This document shows positions 8,298-10,058 of a stretch of DNA of 10,058 nt, in pieces. The notes beneath the pieces are model-generated. The model worked only from the letters and a program-made list of their open reading frames with translations. It was not told the DNA's origin and did not search any database. Where the stretch lies: assembly GCA_034696485.1 (NCBI GenBank), contig JAQIWT010001628.1, positions 1 to 10,058 of the forward strand, in the 5' to 3' direction. The first letter of the stretch is position 1; each line of letters opens with the position of its first letter. A program made the translations under genes and the position numbers. Source of the stretch: Isohypsibius dastychi (taxonomy: Eukaryota; Tardigrada; Eutardigrada; Parachela; Isohypsibiidae).

Positions 8298-9194
8298 TTA
8301 CGTCGAGGAATAATTCGAACAGACTTGGGCTAGTTTCTTTTCCTTCCGCATTTGTTGCGCCTTTTCATACGGAGGGTGTATGGGCGGCTGCACCGGATCC
8401 CGATGTTCGTATGTCCGACCTTCCAGGTTCAAAGGATAAGTCCGGTCCGAATCAAATGCATCATCTTTTCCACACACAACAAACGGGACTGAACGCGTAT
8501 TTAACTCAAGTGCAACAAGTGACGCAAGTTTCTCTCGAATGTAGTCTCTGATATCGTCCGCAGCCGAAAAATCCACCGGAAACTGGAAATCCTGACAAAC
8601 CACGAAAGCCTCCAGACTAGAGTCACGACTACACTTCGGCTTGGCCATGGTCAGCCTTCCGAAAAACAGGGCGAGCTTTGACATCAGTAGTGATGTCCGT
8701 TTGGCTCGAAAAACTTTGGCAACAAGGGTTCCTCCAGTTTTTAGAAGTCTCGTGCTGATATCCAGCGCAGAAATAACAAGCTGATGTTGAACATATTCGT
8801 CAATATCTAGCAAACCAATAACGTCAGGAGCTCCATCGCAGACAATGAGATCAGCACGTTCTCCACCAAAATAATCGATAACTTGATCAGAAGTTGTTAC
8901 TGAGGTAATATCTCCTTTTAGCTGAATGACACCGTCGATAGGATTCATGGTCTGCAAATCGACAGCGACGATTCTGATTTCACTTGGATCCGCGGCATTC
9001 TCGTACAAATGCTTTGATAAAACCTGACTCCAACTCCCGGGAGCGGCACACAAATCAGCTACTTTCTTGACGTTTTTAAAGATGTCGAAAGTCTCTTGGA
9101 TTTGCAGAAGTTTGAATGCAGATCGCGCTCGCCATCCTTTTTCCTTGGCCAATCGGTAGTAGATATCCCGTTTGTCTTTTGATGTCTTTCCCAT
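8298..9194 (-). CDS. FTSJ1: FTSJ1/Trm7 tRNA (anticodon-loop, positions 32/34) 2'-O-methyltransferase
   Basis: This is a single exon of 298 residues. The N-terminus MGKTSKDKRDIYYRLAKEKG, then WRARSAFKLLQ, is diagnostic of eukaryotic FTSJ1. The SAM-binding motif DLCAAPGSWSQVL spans 47-59, and AVDLQTMNPIDGV follows at about 77-89. The catalytic K-D-K-E tetrad is intact: K28, D120 (in VCDGAPD), K160 (in LVAKVFR) and E195 (in SSLEAF). The C-terminal block SDRTYPLNLEG and PPIHPPYEKA is also conserved. The enzyme methylates ribose at positions 32 and 34 of certain tRNAs, working with THADA-type and WDR6-type partners (Trm732 and Trm734 in yeast). The ATG at 9194 matches the family start exactly. Human FTSJ1 is about 30 residues longer at the C-terminus. 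RAP1GDS1 follows on the same strand; DCAF13 is divergent. Confidence 0.97.
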   Translation of the reverse strand: MGKTSKDKRDIYYRLAKEKGWRARSAFKLLQIQETFDIFKNVKKVADLCAAPGSWSQVLSKHLYENAADPSEIRIVAVDLQTMNPIDGVIQLKGDITSVTTSDQVIDYFGGERADLIVCDGAPDVIGLLDIDEYVQHQLVISALDISTRLLKTGGTLVAKVFRAKRTSLLMSKLALFFGRLTMAKPKCSRDSSLEAFVVCQDFQFPVDFSAADDIRDYIREKLASLVALELNTRSVPFVVCGKDDAFDSDRTYPLNLEGRTYEHRDPVQPPIHPPYEKAQQMRKEKKLAQVCSNYSST

Positions 9195-9231
9195 TTCTAC
9201 TATCACAGATTCTACAATATGCTTTTAAATT

Positions 9232-9326
9232 CTAAAATTCAGTCGTCAAACTAATTCGGGAAAACAAAACAAACCACAACTATTTAATCCGAAACGAAAA
9301 CCATTAAGTGAGTCCTCATTGCTTAC
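9232..9326 (-). other. Possible 95-bp leader intron or trans-splice acceptor upstream of FTSJ1
   Basis: On the minus strand, CTG|GTAAGC (9326) is a good donor and GACTGAATTTTAG (ending at 9232) a good acceptor, leaving 37 bases to the FTSJ1 ATG. Cis-splicing would remove the end of the overlapping 92-codon frame. Alternatively only the acceptor is used, for spliced-leader addition. Confidence 0.35.
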
Positions 9327-9524
9327 CAGTCTACTCTGCTCCGAACACAAGTGCTTAAATGTCCATAAGAATATGATCAATAGCTCCAGAACAATAAAAG
9401 ATAACACAGGCTTCGCTGGAAACGGAAGTAGGAATGTCAGTGCAGTCGAGATTTTTTCTTTCTGAGTTTGTTTACATCTGCGATTTCGCAACCACGAGTT
9501 GATTTGAGTTGATTGATTTCGCAT
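9246..9524 (-). CDS. Doubtful small ORF with one predicted membrane segment
   Basis: ATG at 9524 opens a 92-codon minus-strand frame. After a basic N-terminus (about residues 1-26) it has a hydrophobic stretch at about 29-55 (LTFLLPFP ... LSFIVLELLIIFLWTF), then a polar tail. A single-pass membrane microprotein would look like this, and its stop lies 52 bases before the FTSJ1 ATG. The tail is crossed by a plausible splice donor (GTAAGC at 9326), no family is recognised, and A/T-rich leader DNA easily produces hydrophobic frames. I consider it more likely non-coding leader. Confidence 0.2.
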   Translation of the reverse strand: MRNQSTQINSWLRNRRCKQTQKEKISTALTFLLPFPAKPVLSFIVLELLIIFLWTFKHLCSEQSRLVSNEDSLNGFRFGLNSCGLFCFPELV

Positions 9525-9590
9525 GTAACCGTACAGACGGAGCCGTTAACCACGCTGATAACATACATTGGTATACGGGCTCGTGGAAAA

Positions 9591-9628
9591 ATCGCCAACC
9601 TCGTCGTGATCACGACGAGGTTGGCGAT
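9591..9628. repeat. Perfect 38-bp palindrome without loop
   Basis: Each arm is 19 bases (ATCGCCAACCTCGTCGTGA, then its exact reverse complement). The centre is at 9609/9610 (TGATCA), with no spacer and no mismatch; the symmetry ends sharply on both sides. It lies about 160 bases upstream of the DCAF13 ATG. It can form a cruciform in DNA or a hairpin in RNA. Possible origins include a protein-binding palindrome, a collapsed inverted-repeat element, or an assembly or cloning artefact. Confidence 0.95.
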
Positions 9629-9784
9629 GAACCCCTTGGCTTCTGGTTGATATCTGTATACCCTTTTATTCAACCTGAATACGCCTGACGAACAAATAAG
9701 GCTGGCAGTTTAGGTTTTGTGTTCTTCGATATCTTTCTTGAACTAAATGGTTTTCACGCATTCTTGTTGTTCCTCTACATCACG

Positions 9785-10058
9785 ATGAAGATCAAAGTTC
9801 TCACTCGAAATCCTGATCAGTATCTGCGTGAGACCAAGCGGGACATCTCGAAAGGTAGTTTCATCGAGGTGTTCGCGGTTACATTTTCATGTTTGTTCAC
9901 TTAATCATTTTAGTTCCTCGGAATTTGGATCCCGCTCAGCATCCGTTCGAAGCTGCTCGTGAATATGTTAGGGCTGTTAACGCGGTGAAGTTGGATCGCA
10001 TATTCGCTCATCCTTTCATCGGATCTCTTGATGGTCATCGCGATGGAGTTCAGACGGT
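9785..10058 (+). CDS. DCAF13: DCAF13/Sof1 WD40 protein of the small-subunit processome (N-terminal part, cut by window end)
   Basis: The exons are 9785-9854 and 9914 onwards, with a 59-bp intron (donor AAAG|GTAGTT, acceptor CATTTTAG); the window ends 71 residues in. The visible part matches the Sof1/DCAF13 N-terminus: MKIKVLTRNPDQYLRETKRD, then VPRNLDPAQHPFEAAREYVRA, then KLDRIFAHPF and SLDGHRDGV. The last of these opens the first WD40 blade (HRDGV is the usual GH-type turn). Sof1/DCAF13 works in the nucleolus with U3 snoRNP on 18S rRNA processing, and in animals also as a DDB1-CUL4 substrate receptor. The ATG at 9785 aligns with the family start; the open frame before it holds no upstream ATG. 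Most of the protein (about 370 residues) lies outside the window. Confidence 0.95.

Larger units (their letters stand above)
9195..9784. other. Divergent intergenic region between FTSJ1 and DCAF13
   Basis: About 590 bases separate the two start codons. Nearest FTSJ1 are acceptor-like and donor-like sites that could bound a leader intron, and a doubtful 92-codon frame. The middle holds a perfect 38-bp palindrome. On the DCAF13 side, GGCAGTTTAG at about 9705-9714 could be a trans-splice acceptor about 70 bases before the ATG. No RNA gene was recognised. Confidence 0.6.

Noticed and set aside
9195-9206. Four-residue N-terminal extension of FTSJ1
   Set aside because: It would start on GTG; the ATG at 9194 matches the family start exactly.
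9437-9673. 78-codon minus-strand frame
   Set aside because: It runs through the 38-bp palindrome and has no ATG-supported or conserved content.
9719-9784. N-terminal extension of DCAF13 with a hydrophobic stretch
   Set aside because: The extension would start on GTG and is absent from the family; the ATG at 9785 aligns with the known start. The hydrophobic run is untranslated leader.

Overview
This is a compact animal nuclear region, not bacterial. Coding sequence is cut by short GT-AG introns (about 52-95 bp where the exons can be joined by homology). Both strands are densely used, and six loci are recognisable eukaryotic genes, mostly for RNA metabolism. The intron size, the gene spacing and several pyrimidine-rich acceptor-like sites just upstream of start codons fit a nematode with spliced-leader trans-splicing. 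A clear U11/U12-35K gene argues against Caenorhabditis-type nematodes, which have lost the minor spliceosome. It would fit a clade I (Trichuris/Trichinella-like) worm. That lineage call is an inference.

Layout: (1) NKAP on the minus strand, five exons, cut by the left edge (1-1199). (2) A possible small minus-strand gene with unresolved 5' exons (1291-1626). (3) A plus-strand single-RRM protein with an arginine/tyrosine-rich tail (1720-2439), containing an in-frame stretch that looks like a 75-bp intron. (4) A convergent minus-strand multi-pass membrane protein of unknown family (2539-3723). (5) An SRSF3/SRSF7-type SR splicing factor on the minus strand (4087-4821), divergent from (6) SNRNP35, the U11/U12 35 kDa protein, on the plus strand (5371-6092). 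The roughly 550-bp gap between them holds three short perfect hairpins. (7) RAP1GDS1, an armadillo-repeat GTPase regulator, on the minus strand (6162-8148), convergent with SNRNP35 and lying 149 bases downstream of (8) FTSJ1, the tRNA anticodon-loop 2'-O-methyltransferase (8298-9194), in an operon-like tandem. (9) A divergent gap of about 590 bases with a perfect 38-bp loopless palindrome and a doubtful small membrane ORF. (10) The first two exons of DCAF13/Sof1 on the plus strand, cut by the right edge (9785-10058).

How they fit together: NKAP and the SR protein act in pre-mRNA splicing, SNRNP35 in minor-spliceosome recognition, FTSJ1 in tRNA modification and DCAF13 in small-subunit rRNA processing. 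Five of the six recognised genes, plus the unnamed RRM protein, therefore serve RNA biogenesis. RAP1GDS1 is the outlier, placed directly behind FTSJ1 as if co-transcribed. Two divergent pairs (SRSF3/SNRNP35 and FTSJ1/DCAF13) may share promoters. No transposon, CRISPR array, tRNA or rRNA gene was recognised.
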